Positions 8,546-18,056 are shown, counted from the stretch's first letter. The stretch: 64,000 bases of DNA from Bacillus sp. FJAT-42315 (GCF_002797375.1 NZ_KZ454941.1:1192493-1256492); one strand, 5' to 3'. The notes: a model not told the origin generated them from the sequence alone. Numbers and translations: made by a program.

Positions 8546-9892
8546 CGATTCAATATGAGGATGATGCACCTTTTTCCAGCCTAGTAAGGAAGCGAATAGA
8601 AAACCGATAATCGCTCCTAACACGGCAGGGATTAACCACCCGAGCCCAGCAGAGAGGAAAGGAATGAATTCTAGTGCATCAACAGTAGCAGATACATCGA
8701 CGCCAGCTACATGAAGAGCATCGAGCAGGCTAATGAAACCAGTAGGTAATAACGCACCGATATAGACCGCTGAATACCCTTTGAAGAGGCGATCAACAAA
8801 TGATAACAATAGTATCACAATTGCTAATGGATAGATCATGATTAATACTGGTAAGGAAATAGCAATCAATTTCGTTAAACCAGCGTTGGCAATGGCCATG
8901 CTAAATAGCGACATGATCATGACTAACTTCGGATAGGATAACTTAGATGATAAGCGACTGAAATATTGAGCTGTCGCTGACACAAGCCCTACCGATGTCG
9001 TAATACAAGCGAAGAAAATCGCTAACGCCAAAATAATTGTCCCTGCCTCACCATATAAATGAGTCGCGGCTTTGGATAAAATGGCTCCGCCGTTTGCTTG
9101 TATACCAATTGCTTCTGTGCTTGTTGCACCGATAAAGGAAAGGGATATATACACGAGCGCTAGTCCGATAGCGGCAATGAAGCCAGCTTGAATACACACT
9201 TTGGCAATCTGTTTTTCTTCCGTTACCCCCTTATCCATAATCGCTGAAATGACAACGATCCCAAAGATAAGAGCCGCAATTGTATCCATCGTTAAATATC
9301 CTTCAATAAATCCTTTAAAGAGAGGTGCGGACGCATAATTCGTATGCGGTGGCTGAATCTCTCCCATCGGAGTAATAAAGCTTTTGCCAACAAGGATCGC
9401 TAACACAAGTAGAAGCAGTGGGGTTAAAATCTTACCGATTCGATCGACAAGTTTCGTCGGGTTTAATGCGAGCCATCCTGTTAAAGAAAAAAACAATGCC
9501 GTGAACGTGAACAAGGCATATGGACTCTTGTTTAAATTTTCTGACAAAAATGGCGATACAGAAATTTCATAAGCTACAGTTCCGGTTCTTGGTATACCGA
9601 AAAATGGTCCGATTGCTAAATACATCACGATTGTAAATATGACACCAAATAATGGAGAGACCCGTCCAGCGATCGCTTGTACACTACCTCCAGCTCGCGC
9701 AATGGCAATGACGCCAAGTAAAGGCAAGCCAACTCCTGTAATTAAAAATCCTGCGGTACCTAACCAAACATTTTCTCCTGCTTGCTGACCGAGGAAAGGG
9801 GGAAAAATCATATTTCCTGCTCCGAGAAATAGAGCGAAAAGCATCAATCCAACAGCAAATATTTCTTTCGCCGTTAAGGCTTTATTAGCCAT
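8543..9892 (-). CDS. brnQ: Branched-chain amino acid:cation symporter BrnQ/BraB
   Basis: Polytopic membrane carrier for isoleucine, leucine and valine driven by sodium or protons. About 12 hydrophobic segments span 449 residues. The family opening is clear: FALFLGAGNMIFPPFLGQQAG near residues 18-38, and the conserved IPRTGTVAYE near residue 120. The gene lies between ezrA and iscS as braB does in B. subtilis. The ribosome site AAGGAGGTTC precedes the ATG. The stop codon TAA falls in the last bases of repeat copy 1, so insertion of the repeat may have set the present C-terminus (HHPHIES). Confidence 0.95.
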   Translation of the reverse strand: MANKALTAKEIFAVGLMLFALFLGAGNMIFPPFLGQQAGENVWLGTAGFLITGVGLPLLGVIAIARAGGSVQAIAGRVSPLFGVIFTIVMYLAIGPFFGIPRTGTVAYEISVSPFLSENLNKSPYALFTFTALFFSLTGWLALNPTKLVDRIGKILTPLLLLVLAILVGKSFITPMGEIQPPHTNYASAPLFKGFIEGYLTMDTIAALIFGIVVISAIMDKGVTEEKQIAKVCIQAGFIAAIGLALVYISLSFIGATSTEAIGIQANGGAILSKAATHLYGEAGTIILALAIFFACITTSVGLVSATAQYFSRLSSKLSYPKLVMIMSLFSMAIANAGLTKLIAISLPVLIMIYPLAIVILLLSFVDRLFKGYSAVYIGALLPTGFISLLDALHVAGVDVSATVDALEFIPFLSAGLGWLIPAVLGAIIGFLFASLLGWKKVHHPHIES

Positions 9893-9995
9893 AAAGAACC
9901 TCCTTGAAATCTAAATCTACTCACAAGCAAAAATAATATCATAAAAAATAAACCTTATGTTAATAAAATTAAAAATTTGAAAATTCAGATGAAGT

Positions 9996-10024
9996 TTTCA
10001 TCAAAAAGCGGCTATGTTATGATA
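9996..10024 (+). promoter_or_regulatory. Putative sigma-A promoter of iscS-thiI
   Basis: TTTTCA (9996-10001) and TATGAT (10019-10024) with a 17-base spacer. TGT immediately before the -10 gives an extended -10. Confidence 0.6.
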
Positions 10025-10058
10025 GCTGTTGAACAAACGGAAAAAAGCAGGTGCCTAA

Positions 10059-11195
10059 ATGATATATTTTGATAATAGTGCCACGACAAAACCATATAAA
10101 GAAGCTTTAGCAGCTTTTTTGAAGGTGAATGAGCAGTTTTTTGGAAATCCGTCTTCCCTTCATCAGCTCGGACTAGAGGCAGAACAGCTATTGACTGGCG
10201 CTCGTCGCCAAGTTGCTTCATTAATAGGAGTCAAGCCAGAGGAGCTTTTGTTCACATCGGGAGGAACCGAATCGAACAATTTAGCGATTAAAGGAACGGC
10301 ACTCGCTTATAAAGACAGAGGAAGGCATATCATTACTCAGCAAACGGAGCATCCATCTGTATTGCAGGCTTGCAGACAACTAGAAGAGTATGGCTTTCAA
10401 GTCACTTATTTACCAGTTGATCATGAAGGGCGTGTATCGGTTCAAGCTCTTCAGCAAGCATTAACTGATGAAACGACTTTAGTCTCTATTATGCATGTTA
10501 ACAATGAAACTGGAACGATTCAACCGATTGAAGAAATTGGAAGAAGTCTCGCTCACTATCCGAAAGTGCTGTTTCATGTAGATGATGTGCAAGGGATTGG
10601 CAAGGTGCCGCTCGACTTACGAAATATTGATCTTTGTTCTTTTTCTGCTCATAAGTTTCATGGAATGAAAGGAACGGGGGCGCTCTATAAAAGAGTGGGT
10701 GTTCAGTTATCTCCGTTGTTATCCGGTGGCGAGCAGGAGTATAAAGTCCGAAGCGGAACCGAAAATACAGGTGGTATCGTTGCGATGGCGAAAGCGTTAC
10801 GAATGACCGAGGAGAAACGAGAACAAGCAAGTTCAAGTATGAAAAGCATTCAAACATTTTTACGAACAGAACTAGAAAAAATGAGCGGAGTGACTATTCA
10901 TACCCCATCAACAGGCTGTGCGCCACATATACTTAATCTTTCTATTGCAGGTGTTAAAGGCGAGGTACTCGTTCATGCTCTAGAAGAAAAGGGCTGTTTC
11001 GTTTCTACAACAAGTGCTTGCTCCTCGAAGCAGAAAAAAACGAGCATCGTGTTGAGCGCGATGGGAATCTCACAAGCGGAAGCAGATAGCAGCATCCGTC
11101 TAAGCTTTGCTTATGATAATTCTTTAGAAGAAGCGGAAACATTTATAAAGCAAATGCAACATATTTTACCAAAATTGACGAAAGCCCAGAGGTGA
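10059..11195 (+). CDS. Cysteine desulfurase, IscS/NifS family (ThiI partner)
   Basis: PLP-dependent enzyme that releases sulfur from cysteine as a protein persulfide. Visible features: N-terminal MIYFDNSATTKP, the PLP-binding HVDDVQ segment, the Schiff-base lysine in SFSAHKFHGMKG near residue 198, and the catalytic cysteine in STTSACSSKQ near residue 321. The stop overlaps the thiI ribosome site, so the two are translationally coupled. The same pair in B. subtilis (nifZ/iscSB-thiI) supplies sulfur for 4-thiouridine in tRNA. The 378-residue length is normal. A role in thiamine synthesis is possible but less supported. Confidence 0.95.
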   Translation: MIYFDNSATTKPYKEALAAFLKVNEQFFGNPSSLHQLGLEAEQLLTGARRQVASLIGVKPEELLFTSGGTESNNLAIKGTALAYKDRGRHIITQQTEHPSVLQACRQLEEYGFQVTYLPVDHEGRVSVQALQQALTDETTLVSIMHVNNETGTIQPIEEIGRSLAHYPKVLFHVDDVQGIGKVPLDLRNIDLCSFSAHKFHGMKGTGALYKRVGVQLSPLLSGGEQEYKVRSGTENTGGIVAMAKALRMTEEKREQASSSMKSIQTFLRTELEKMSGVTIHTPSTGCAPHILNLSIAGVKGEVLVHALEEKGCFVSTTSACSSKQKKTSIVLSAMGISQAEADSSIRLSFAYDNSLEEAETFIKQMQHILPKLTKAQR

Positions 11196-11200
11196 CGATG

Positions 11201-12400
11201 ATGAACTATGATCGTGTACTCGTCCGTTACGGAGAATTATCGACAAAAGGACGAAACCGTAATCAATTTATTAATAAAGTAAAAACCAATATTCGAACAG
11301 CTTTAAGAGAATATGATATTCGGATCGAGACCGGCCGGGACCGGATGTACATTCATTTAAATGAGACTCCTTTTGAAAAGGTGAAGGATCAACTGACTCA
11401 AATATTCGGTATTCAATCGTTCAGTCCCGTTGTACGAACAGCGAAAGAGCTTCCCGAAATGAAAGAAGCGGCGCTAGCCCTCGTTCAAAAAAATGTGACT
11501 GAAAGCTGTACGTTTAAAGTATCTACGAGACGATCAGATAAAAGCTTTGAGCTAGAAACAAATGAGATCAACTATGAAATTGGTGCTCACGTATTAAGAA
11601 ACATTCAGGAGTTAAAGGTCGATGTCAAACAGCCTGATATTAATTTGCTAGTGGAAGTGCGGAAGGAAGGCGTCTTTTTATCATGTGAAAAGTATGAAGG
11701 AGCAGGGGGACTGCCGATTGGTGCGAGCGGTAAAGCGATGCTGTTACTGTCTGGCGGAATTGATAGCCCAGTTGCCGGTTATTTCATGCTGAAACGAGGG
11801 GTAGCTATTGAGGCGATTCATTTTTACAGCCCGCCGTATACGAGTGAACGGGCGAAGCAAAAGGTGCTCGATTTAGCAACGAAATTAACTGAATTTGGAA
11901 CGCCAATTAACGTTCATATCGTCCCATTCACAGCGATTCAGCAAAAGATTCAACAGCAAGTACCAGAAAACTATACGATGACGTCAACTCGCCGTATGAT
12001 GCTCGTCATCGCCGATAAAATTCGCCAAAAAAAGGGAGGTTTAGCCCTTGTTACGGGAGAAAGCTTAGGACAAGTAGCGAGTCAAACGCTTGAAAGCATG
12101 CTTGCGATTAATGCCGTGACAGCAACGCCGATTTTACGCCCGCTGATTGCTATGGATAAATTAGACATCATTAGTGTGGCTCAAAAAATTGGCACTCATG
12201 ATATTTCGATTTTACCTTATGAAGATTGCTGTACGATCTTTACACCTCCTGCTCCGAAAACTCGTCCGAAACTCGATAAAGTACAGTTTTTTGAAAGCTT
12301 TGTCGACTTTGAAGAATTGATGGAAGAAGCAGTAGAAAAGACGGTCACGATTCGATTACCAGAAGAAAAAACAGATGCTCACTTAGCGGATTTATTATAA
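11201..12400 (+). CDS. thiI: tRNA 4-thiouridine synthase ThiI
   Basis: Adenylates tRNA uridine 8 and transfers sulfur received from the neighbouring cysteine desulfurase. Domains in order: an N-terminal ferredoxin-like region, a THUMP RNA-binding domain (about residues 60-165), and a PP-loop ATPase with LLLSGGIDSPVAGY near residue 182. The protein lacks the C-terminal rhodanese domain of the Enterobacteria form, as is usual in Bacillus. I chose the ATG at 11201 (MNYDRVLVRYGE), which matches B. subtilis and sits after AGAGGTGA. A GTG at 11192 and an ATG at 11198 are alternatives. A terminator follows. Confidence 0.96.
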   Translation: MNYDRVLVRYGELSTKGRNRNQFINKVKTNIRTALREYDIRIETGRDRMYIHLNETPFEKVKDQLTQIFGIQSFSPVVRTAKELPEMKEAALALVQKNVTESCTFKVSTRRSDKSFELETNEINYEIGAHVLRNIQELKVDVKQPDINLLVEVRKEGVFLSCEKYEGAGGLPIGASGKAMLLLSGGIDSPVAGYFMLKRGVAIEAIHFYSPPYTSERAKQKVLDLATKLTEFGTPINVHIVPFTAIQQKIQQQVPENYTMTSTRRMMLVIADKIRQKKGGLALVTGESLGQVASQTLESMLAINAVTATPILRPLIAMDKLDIISVAQKIGTHDISILPYEDCCTIFTPPAPKTRPKLDKVQFFESFVDFEELMEEAVEKTVTIRLPEEKTDAHLADLL

Positions 12401-12407
12401 GGACTTT

Positions 12408-12437
12408 AAGAGGAACTCCAAAAGGGTTCCTCTTTAT
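12408..12437 (+). terminator. Terminator of the iscS-thiI operon
   Basis: AAGAGGAACTC / GGGTTCCTCTT followed by a T-rich tail. Confidence 0.85.
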
Positions 12438-12550
12438 TCTGGAAAAATGTTCACATTTACGACATGTAAGGAAATTTTTTTCAGATAAATATTTTAAAAG
12501 TTTTAATAATTTAGTATAATCAGATTAGATTGAACAAGGGGGGAATTAGG

Positions 12551-14131
12551 ATGAAGCGTGAAGATTTATTAGCACCAGAAATGTATAACATTGTGATGGA
12601 AGTGGAGAAGTTTGCGAAAGATCCGAATCGTGTCGCTTTAAAATGGGAGAATGAAGCGGGAGAACAAAAGGAGATTACATATTCGGAGCTAATGAAAGCA
12701 ACGAACAAGATTGGAAACGCTTTCCTTGATGCGGGGTTAAAAAAGGGGGACCCGATCCTAATTATGGTGCCGCGGCTTATTGAAGCATACGAAGTATTTT
12801 TAGCGGCATTAAAAGTAGGCTTAGTCATCATCCCGAGTTCGGAGTTATTGAGAACGAAAGATTTAAATTATCGTATTGAACATGCAGGAGTGAAAGGGAT
12901 CGTTTCTTATGCTCCTTTTACAGAAGAGTTTAACCAAGCAGATAAGATTAATGAAATGATTAAATTCTCTTTTGGTGGTCAAGTTGAAGGATGGATGGAT
13001 TTAGAAGAGAAAATGGAGACGACGTCAGATGAGCTAGAAATCGCAGATACGTCTAAAGATGATATCGCTTTCTTGCCATATACATCTGGTACAACAGGAA
13101 ATCCAAAAGGGGTTGTTCATACGCATGCTTGGGGTTATGCTCATTTGAAAACAGCGGCTCCAAACTGGCTTGCGATTGAAGATGGAGACGTCGTATGGGC
13201 AACAGCTGGACCAGGTTGGCAAAAGTGGACGTGGAGCCCGTTCTTGTCTGTCCTTGGCTCAGGAGCAACAGGATTCGTTTATAACGGCAAATTTGAGCCG
13301 AAGAAATATTTGGAGCTGCTTGATCGTAATCAAATTAACGTGTTATGTTGTACGCCAACTGAATACCGCCTAATGGTGAAAGTGGACAATCTTGATGAAT
13401 ATAATTTGGAGCATTTACATTCCGCTGTATCGGCTGGAGAACCATTAAATCGCGAAGTTATCGACACGTTTAAAAAGCATTTTAATGTAGAGGTACGTGA
13501 TGGCTACGGTCAAACAGAAAGTACGCTCGTGATTGGCGTATTAAAAGGAATGGAAGTGAAACCAGGATCGATGGGTAAACCAACACCTGGGAATCGCGTG
13601 GAAATTATTAATGAAGACGGAGAGCCGATTGGTGTTGGCGAAGTAGGAGATATCGCCGTCCATATTGATACGCCAGCTTTATTTAAAAATTATTATAAAG
13701 ATCCAGAAAGAACGGCAATGCAATTCCGGGGAGACTATTATCTCACAGGGGATAAAGCGAAAAAAGATGAAGATGGCTACTTCTGGTTTGAAGGGCGCGG
13801 CGATGACATTATTATTAGCTCTGGCTACACGATCGGACCATTTGAAGTAGAAGATGCGTTAGTGAAGCATCCGGATGTAAAAGAATGTGCGGTGGTCGCT
13901 AGTCCAGATGAAATTCGCGGACATATCGTGAAAGCCTTCGTTGTTCTTCAAGATGGGGTCGATGAGAATGAACCGGGTCTTGTGGAAAAATTGCAAAATC
14001 ATGTGAAAGAAATGACTGCACCATATAAATACCCTCGTAAGATCGAATTTCTTGAAGAATTACCGAAAACGACTTCAGGAAAGATTCGTCGTATTGAATT
14101 GCGCCAAGCAGAATTAGAAGTGAAAAATTAA
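12551..14131 (+). CDS. Acyl-CoA synthetase, AMP-forming (MACS-like)
   Basis: Activates a carboxylic acid to its CoA ester through an acyl-adenylate. The ANL-superfamily P-loop-like motif YTSGTTGNPKGVVHTH lies at about residues 177-192. Later motifs DGYGQTES and YLTGDKAKKDEDGYFWFEGRGDD (split by the hinge) and the C-terminal catalytic lysine in PKTTSGKIRR are all present. The sequence resembles medium-chain acyl-CoA synthetases and acetate-CoA ligase homologues; B. subtilis has ytcI at this place. The true substrate cannot be read. I chose the ATG at 12551 after AAGGGGGGAATTAGG. A TATAAT (12514-12519) lies 31 bases upstream. The sspA gene found between thiI and ytcI in B. subtilis is absent. 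Confidence 0.9.
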   Translation: MKREDLLAPEMYNIVMEVEKFAKDPNRVALKWENEAGEQKEITYSELMKATNKIGNAFLDAGLKKGDPILIMVPRLIEAYEVFLAALKVGLVIIPSSELLRTKDLNYRIEHAGVKGIVSYAPFTEEFNQADKINEMIKFSFGGQVEGWMDLEEKMETTSDELEIADTSKDDIAFLPYTSGTTGNPKGVVHTHAWGYAHLKTAAPNWLAIEDGDVVWATAGPGWQKWTWSPFLSVLGSGATGFVYNGKFEPKKYLELLDRNQINVLCCTPTEYRLMVKVDNLDEYNLEHLHSAVSAGEPLNREVIDTFKKHFNVEVRDGYGQTESTLVIGVLKGMEVKPGSMGKPTPGNRVEIINEDGEPIGVGEVGDIAVHIDTPALFKNYYKDPERTAMQFRGDYYLTGDKAKKDEDGYFWFEGRGDDIIISSGYTIGPFEVEDALVKHPDVKECAVVASPDEIRGHIVKAFVVLQDGVDENEPGLVEKLQNHVKEMTAPYKYPRKIEFLEELPKTTSGKIRRIELRQAELEVKN

Positions 14132-14140
14132 GACATGTCT

Positions 14141-14172
14141 GGAACCCGTTCAATAGGCGGGTTTCTTTTTTT
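14141..14172 (+). terminator. Terminator after the acyl-CoA synthetase
   Basis: GAACCCG / CGGGTTTC followed by TTTTTTT. Confidence 0.85.
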
Positions 14173-14226
14173 GAAAAGAGCGATATAATGAAAGTATTTC
14201 GTGACTAGAAGGAATTGGGTGAGCAT

Positions 14227-15147
14227 ATGAAGGAATCAACGAAAGTAGGCATCATGTATACAGGTAGCGCCTATTTATTATGGGGATTATTTCCGATCTA
14301 TTGGAAGTGGCTTGAGCATGTTGCAGCGGACGAAATTTTAGCAAATCGAGTATTTTGGTCGTTTGCTTCCATGGTGTTGTTTCTATTATTCACAAGAAAA
14401 ATCAGGCAATTGAAAGCAACATTGCAAGCGATGAAAACGAAGCCGAAACAAGTAGCCGCTTTAATCATCGCTTCCTTATTAGTAAGCTTCAACTGGTTTT
14501 TATTTATTTGGGCGGTCAATCACGATCGCATTATTGAAACGAGTCTCGGTTATTATATTAATCCGCTTATGACCGTGCTATTAGGAGTTTTTATTTTAAA
14601 AGAATCACTATCGAAAGCACAAATTTTCTCCTTTATATTGGCAATGGGAGGCGTGCTAGTGTTGACCGTTTCCTATGGGCAATTTCCGTGGATATCTCTC
14701 GGTCTAGCTGTCACTTTTGCGTTATATGGGCTGGCAAAGAAAATGATCCAAGTGGATGCGGCGATCGGTTTAACATTAGAAACAGCTGTTGTAACTCCAG
14801 CAGCGTTAGCTTTCTTAGTTTTTACTTATCTAAATGGGGATCTATCTCTTTTTTCTTATTCCGTATCAACGGACTTGTTGCTTATGATTGGTGGAACCGT
14901 GACAGCGATTCCGTTATTATTATTTGCTCAAGGAGCGCAAAAAATCCCGCTTTATATGATCGGCTTTTTACAGTATGTGACTCCAACGATGACCCTTTTG
15001 CTTGGAATTTTTGTTTATGATGAACCGTTTACGTCCGTACAACTGACCGCTTTCTCCTTTATTTGGATGGCACTCTTACTGTTTTCTTTGTCGCAAACAA
15101 AGTGGTATCAACAGAAGCCATTCATGTTGAAAAACGATCATCATTAA
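14227..15147 (+). CDS. rarD: EamA/RarD-type transporter
   Basis: A 306-residue inner-membrane protein of the drug/metabolite transporter superfamily with about ten hydrophobic segments. The N-terminus GSAYLLWGLFPIYWKWLEHV and the motif VFWSFASMVL, then SFNWFLFIWAVNHDRIIETS, are typical of RarD. The substrate is unknown. I used the ATG at 14227 (MKESTKVGIMY); an in-frame TTG at 14215 is less likely. It stands alone between two terminated units. In B. subtilis this interval carries an NAD kinase gene (nadF) rather than rarD. Confidence 0.85.
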   Translation: MKESTKVGIMYTGSAYLLWGLFPIYWKWLEHVAADEILANRVFWSFASMVLFLLFTRKIRQLKATLQAMKTKPKQVAALIIASLLVSFNWFLFIWAVNHDRIIETSLGYYINPLMTVLLGVFILKESLSKAQIFSFILAMGGVLVLTVSYGQFPWISLGLAVTFALYGLAKKMIQVDAAIGLTLETAVVTPAALAFLVFTYLNGDLSLFSYSVSTDLLLMIGGTVTAIPLLLFAQGAQKIPLYMIGFLQYVTPTMTLLLGIFVYDEPFTSVQLTAFSFIWMALLLFSLSQTKWYQQKPFMLKNDHH

Positions 15148-15268
15148 CCGAAAATTCCTTCATTTAGTTTATTAGTAGGTGGAGAAGCGAATTTTTGGTA
15201 AAATAGGGATAGCTTATAAAATACATACTATGAGCAATTGACTTTTTAACATGAGAGGAGAGGAAATA

Positions 15269-16267
15269 GTGAACGCAAAAAGAAGTATAGCCCTTGCGGC
15301 TGCGGCTGCTTTATTTATTGTATCTGTAATTATTAACTTTGCGTTTTCAGCTAAAGATTTCACTTCTGGCTTGGAGACAGCTTTAGGAGAAGAAGGATTC
15401 ACTGAGAACGTGAAAGAAGATGGAAACCCATTGGAGAAAATTGCCGTCCTACCAGTAGAGGGCGTCATTCAAGACACAGGAGCAGCACAACCGTTCATGG
15501 CTTCACCAGGCTACAACCATCAAGAATTTATGAAAAAAATGGACAAAGTGAAAGAGGATGATGCGGTGAAGGCAATCATTCTTCAAGTTAATTCTCCAGG
15601 TGGAGGCGTAGTCGAAAGCGCCCAAATTCATAAAAAGATTGTTGAAATTAAAGAAGAAACAAAGAAGCCTGTTTATGTATCGATGGGATCGATTGCGGCT
15701 TCAGGTGGTTATTACATATCGGCACCAGCAGACAAAATTTTTGCGAGTGCGGAAACATTAACGGGTTCCTTAGGTGTCATTATGCAAAGCGTCAATTATT
15801 CGGAGCTCGCTAAAAAATACGGCGTTGACTTTGTCACAATTAAAAGCGGTCCGCATAAAGACATTATGAGTCCAACTCGAAAAATGACAGACGAAGAGAA
15901 GAAAATTATGCAAGAGATGATCGACAATTCTTACGACGGTTTTGTCAAAGTCATTGCTGAAGGACGAGGCATGTCAGATGCTGAGGTCAGAAAAATTGCA
16001 GATGGTCGTATTTACGATGGCCGACAAGCGAAAGAGAATAATTTAATTGATGATTTTGGTTATTTAGATGATGTGATTGCACAGCTGAAAAAAGATGCTA
16101 AATTAAAAGGTGCTCAAGTCGTTACGTATGAATCTGATTTAGGATGGCCTTCATATTTTTCAATGAAAGCACAGCAAATGTTTGGTGGCAACGATGATGT
16201 TAGTACCTTAATGAAACTATTATCACATCCAAATTCTCCGCGATTAATGTACTTATATGCAGAATAA
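15269..16267 (+). CDS. sppA: Signal peptide peptidase SppA
   Basis: Membrane-bound serine protease that degrades cleaved signal peptides and, in Bacillus, protects against some lantibiotics. One N-terminal membrane segment (IALAAAAALFIVSVIINFAF) is followed by the S49 peptidase domain. The Ser/Lys dyad is visible: the serine in SIAASGGYY near residue 144 and the lysine in SGPHKDIMS near residue 197. The GTG start at 15269 (NAKRSIAL follows) matches B. subtilis and sits after GAGAGGAGAGGAAATA. An in-frame ATG at 15251 overlaps that ribosome site and is unlikely. It forms an operon with yteJ, 15 bases downstream. Confidence 0.95.
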   Translation: MNAKRSIALAAAAALFIVSVIINFAFSAKDFTSGLETALGEEGFTENVKEDGNPLEKIAVLPVEGVIQDTGAAQPFMASPGYNHQEFMKKMDKVKEDDAVKAIILQVNSPGGGVVESAQIHKKIVEIKEETKKPVYVSMGSIAASGGYYISAPADKIFASAETLTGSLGVIMQSVNYSELAKKYGVDFVTIKSGPHKDIMSPTRKMTDEEKKIMQEMIDNSYDGFVKVIAEGRGMSDAEVRKIADGRIYDGRQAKENNLIDDFGYLDDVIAQLKKDAKLKGAQVVTYESDLGWPSYFSMKAQQMFGGNDDVSTLMKLLSHPNSPRLMYLYAE

Positions 16268-16282
16268 AGGAGGGATGGCGAA

Positions 16283-16810
16283 ATGAACGATGAGATCAAT
16301 AAAGAAACAGAAGAACAGTTGGTTACTGAGCCACCAATAGAAGAAAAGCCTCCTTACGTTACAACGCCTCATTACGCTGGCTTCTGGATGAGAGTTTGGG
16401 CGTATGTAATTGACTTGATCGTCATTGGCAGTATTTCAAGGCTGATCATTTATCCGGTCTTTCGGTTGCTTGAGGTAGATATCCATGTAAGTGGTATGTT
16501 TGAACCAATTAATGTGGCAACAGCAGCCGTCTTCTATTTATACTTTATTATCTTTACGAAGTATTGGGGGCAAACCGTTGGCAAAATGGTTTTAGGGTTA
16601 AAAGTGGTTTCCTTAAACGATCCTCAGCTTTCTTGGCAGACCGTATTAGTGAGAGAATTACTAGGGCGTTATATTACTTCGACGATCTTCATTCTTTATG
16701 TCCTTATCGCCTTTTTATCGAAAAAGCAAGGTGTACATGACTTATTTGCTGATACGACTGTTATTCACGAAAACACACTTGCTATCCAACAAACACCTGT
16801 CTATTCATAA
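16283..16810 (+). CDS. yteJ: RDD-family membrane protein YteJ
   Basis: A 175-residue integral membrane protein with an acidic cytoplasmic N-terminus (EEKPPYVTTPHYAGFWMR) and three or four membrane helices. The RDD signature appears in degenerate form around WMRVWAYVIDLIVIG and WGQTVGKMVLGLKVV. It is co-transcribed with sppA, as in B. subtilis, where the sppA-yteJ pair protects against lantibiotics, with YteJ modulating SppA. GGAGGGATGGCGAA provides the ribosome site. A strong terminator follows. Confidence 0.88.
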   Translation: MNDEINKETEEQLVTEPPIEEKPPYVTTPHYAGFWMRVWAYVIDLIVIGSISRLIIYPVFRLLEVDIHVSGMFEPINVATAAVFYLYFIIFTKYWGQTVGKMVLGLKVVSLNDPQLSWQTVLVRELLGRYITSTIFILYVLIAFLSKKQGVHDLFADTTVIHENTLAIQQTPVYS

Positions 16811-16819
16811 GTGTAACGT

Positions 16820-16849
16820 AGCCATCGGGTATTGCCCGGTGGCTTTTTT
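16820..16849 (+). terminator. Terminator of sppA-yteJ
   Basis: AGCCATCGGG / CCCGGTGGCT with a 5-nt loop, followed by TTTTTT. Confidence 0.9.
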
Positions 16850-16925
16850 CAATGTTCACATGAATTTCCCCACGTATAGGCTTCGTTCCTTTCGGGTACA
16901 ATGCTAACGGAAAGGGCGGGAAATA

Positions 16926-17588
16926 ATGGTATATGTTTGGTGGGTGCTGGGCTTATTATTTTTTTTAGTGGTGATCGTTTGTGTGTCCAAGTTACGCATT
17001 TTTATTGATTCGCTTGTTGAAAAAGGGAATGTAGATTTTACCGTTCGATTGGAGCTATGGAAAGGGCTCATCTCTTATACAGTGAAAGTTCCATTTGTTA
17101 AGCTGCTGACGAACCGGGGGAAAAAGCCGCCGAGTCTTTTGTTCGAGCAAAAGACGAATAAGACGGTTGAAAAAGAAATCACCTATTCCGAGTTTGAGCA
17201 GATACTAGAGGATACTAAGAGAATGATTCAACAAGTCGAATCATTGCAAACAGTCGTCCGCTCCTTTTTGAAAAAAGTGGAGATTGATGATATTCGTTGG
17301 GAAACAATTGTTGGAATGAAGGATGCTGCTTGGACTGGAATGGCGACAGGATCTCTTTGGGCTGTAAAAAGTAGTGCTATGTCTGTTACAAGTTTTCTAA
17401 TGAGGATGACATCAGAGCCAAAAATAGCCATTCATCCTGTTTTTGGTCAATCTGTTTTACAAACACAATTTTCATGTATGATTGCCTTCCGTCCCGGGCA
17501 AGCTATAGTTGCTGTTATTCAAATTCTTTCTCGTTGGCGCGGCCAAAAAAGGAAGTGGAGAGCGTCAGCGATTAATAAACAAGTATAA
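16926..17588 (+). CDS. ytfI: DUF2953 protein YtfI
   Basis: A 220-residue protein with one N-terminal membrane segment (WVLGLLFFLVVIVCVSKLR) and a mostly basic, strand-rich remainder. It lies 15 bases upstream of gerW (ytfJ), the same order as in B. subtilis, where ytfI belongs to the DUF2953 family of sporulation-associated proteins. Co-expression with gerW suggests a role in the mother cell or spore envelope, but its biochemical function is unknown. The N-terminus and neighbourhood give the call. The ribosome site is GGGCGGGAAATA. Confidence 0.82.
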   Translation: MVYVWWVLGLLFFLVVIVCVSKLRIFIDSLVEKGNVDFTVRLELWKGLISYTVKVPFVKLLTNRGKKPPSLLFEQKTNKTVEKEITYSEFEQILEDTKRMIQQVESLQTVVRSFLKKVEIDDIRWETIVGMKDAAWTGMATGSLWAVKSSAMSVTSFLMRMTSEPKIAIHPVFGQSVLQTQFSCMIAFRPGQAIVAVIQILSRWRGQKRKWRASAINKQV

Positions 17589-17603
17589 TCGGGAGGGAAA
17601 AAG

Positions 17604-18056
17604 ATGAGTGAACATCCAATTGAAGGCTTAATGACAACGGCAATGGAAAATTTGAAAGAAATGATTGATGTGAATACGATCATTGGTGATCCGGTAGAAA
17701 CACCTGATGGAAGCGTGATTATGACCGTATCTAAAGTGGGCTTTGGTTTTGCGGCAGGTGGAAGTGAATTTTCAATGGACAAACCAAATGGCGGCTCATC
17801 AGGAAGTTCGCAGTCGAAACAGGAGAAAAGTCCATTTGGTGGCGGAAGCGGTGGAGGAGTTTCGATCACACCGATCGCTTTTTTAATCGTAAAAGGTAAC
17901 GACGTTCGAATGCTTCATTTAGATGAAAATACTCATTTAATTGATAAAGTGCTCGATATGGCACCAGGTGTCGTTGATAAAATTCAAAGCATGATGAAGA
18001 AAAACGATCAACCTAAGACAGATGGTTGTGGAGCGGCACACGATCCCTCAATTTAA
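17604..18056 (+). CDS. gerW: Spore germination protein GerW family (YtfJ)
   Basis: A 150-residue sporulation-associated protein. The conserved N-terminal HPIEGLMTTAMENLKEMID and the core GDPVETPDGSVIMTVSKV followed by GFGFAAGGSEF define the YtfJ/GerW family. A Gly/Ser-rich linker precedes ITPIAFLIVKGNDVRML. In Bacillus it is associated with the inner spore membrane and affects germination. GGGAGGGAAAAAG precedes the ATG. It shares an operon with ytfI. A weak terminator-like repeat (CCTTGC / GCAGGG then TTTTT, about 18076-18107) separates it from tpx. Confidence 0.92.
   Translation: MSEHPIEGLMTTAMENLKEMIDVNTIIGDPVETPDGSVIMTVSKVGFGFAAGGSEFSMDKPNGGSSGSSQSKQEKSPFGGGSGGGVSITPIAFLIVKGNDVRMLHLDENTHLIDKVLDMAPGVVDKIQSMMKKNDQPKTDGCGAAHDPSI

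Noticed and set aside
10498..10857. 119-residue minus-strand frame inside iscS
   Set aside because: It is antisense to a well-conserved gene and has low-complexity aromatic/basic composition.
14688..15020. 110-residue plus-strand frame inside rarD
   Set aside because: Out-of-frame shadow, rich in Cys and Ser, lying within a membrane-protein gene whose own frame is clearly coding.
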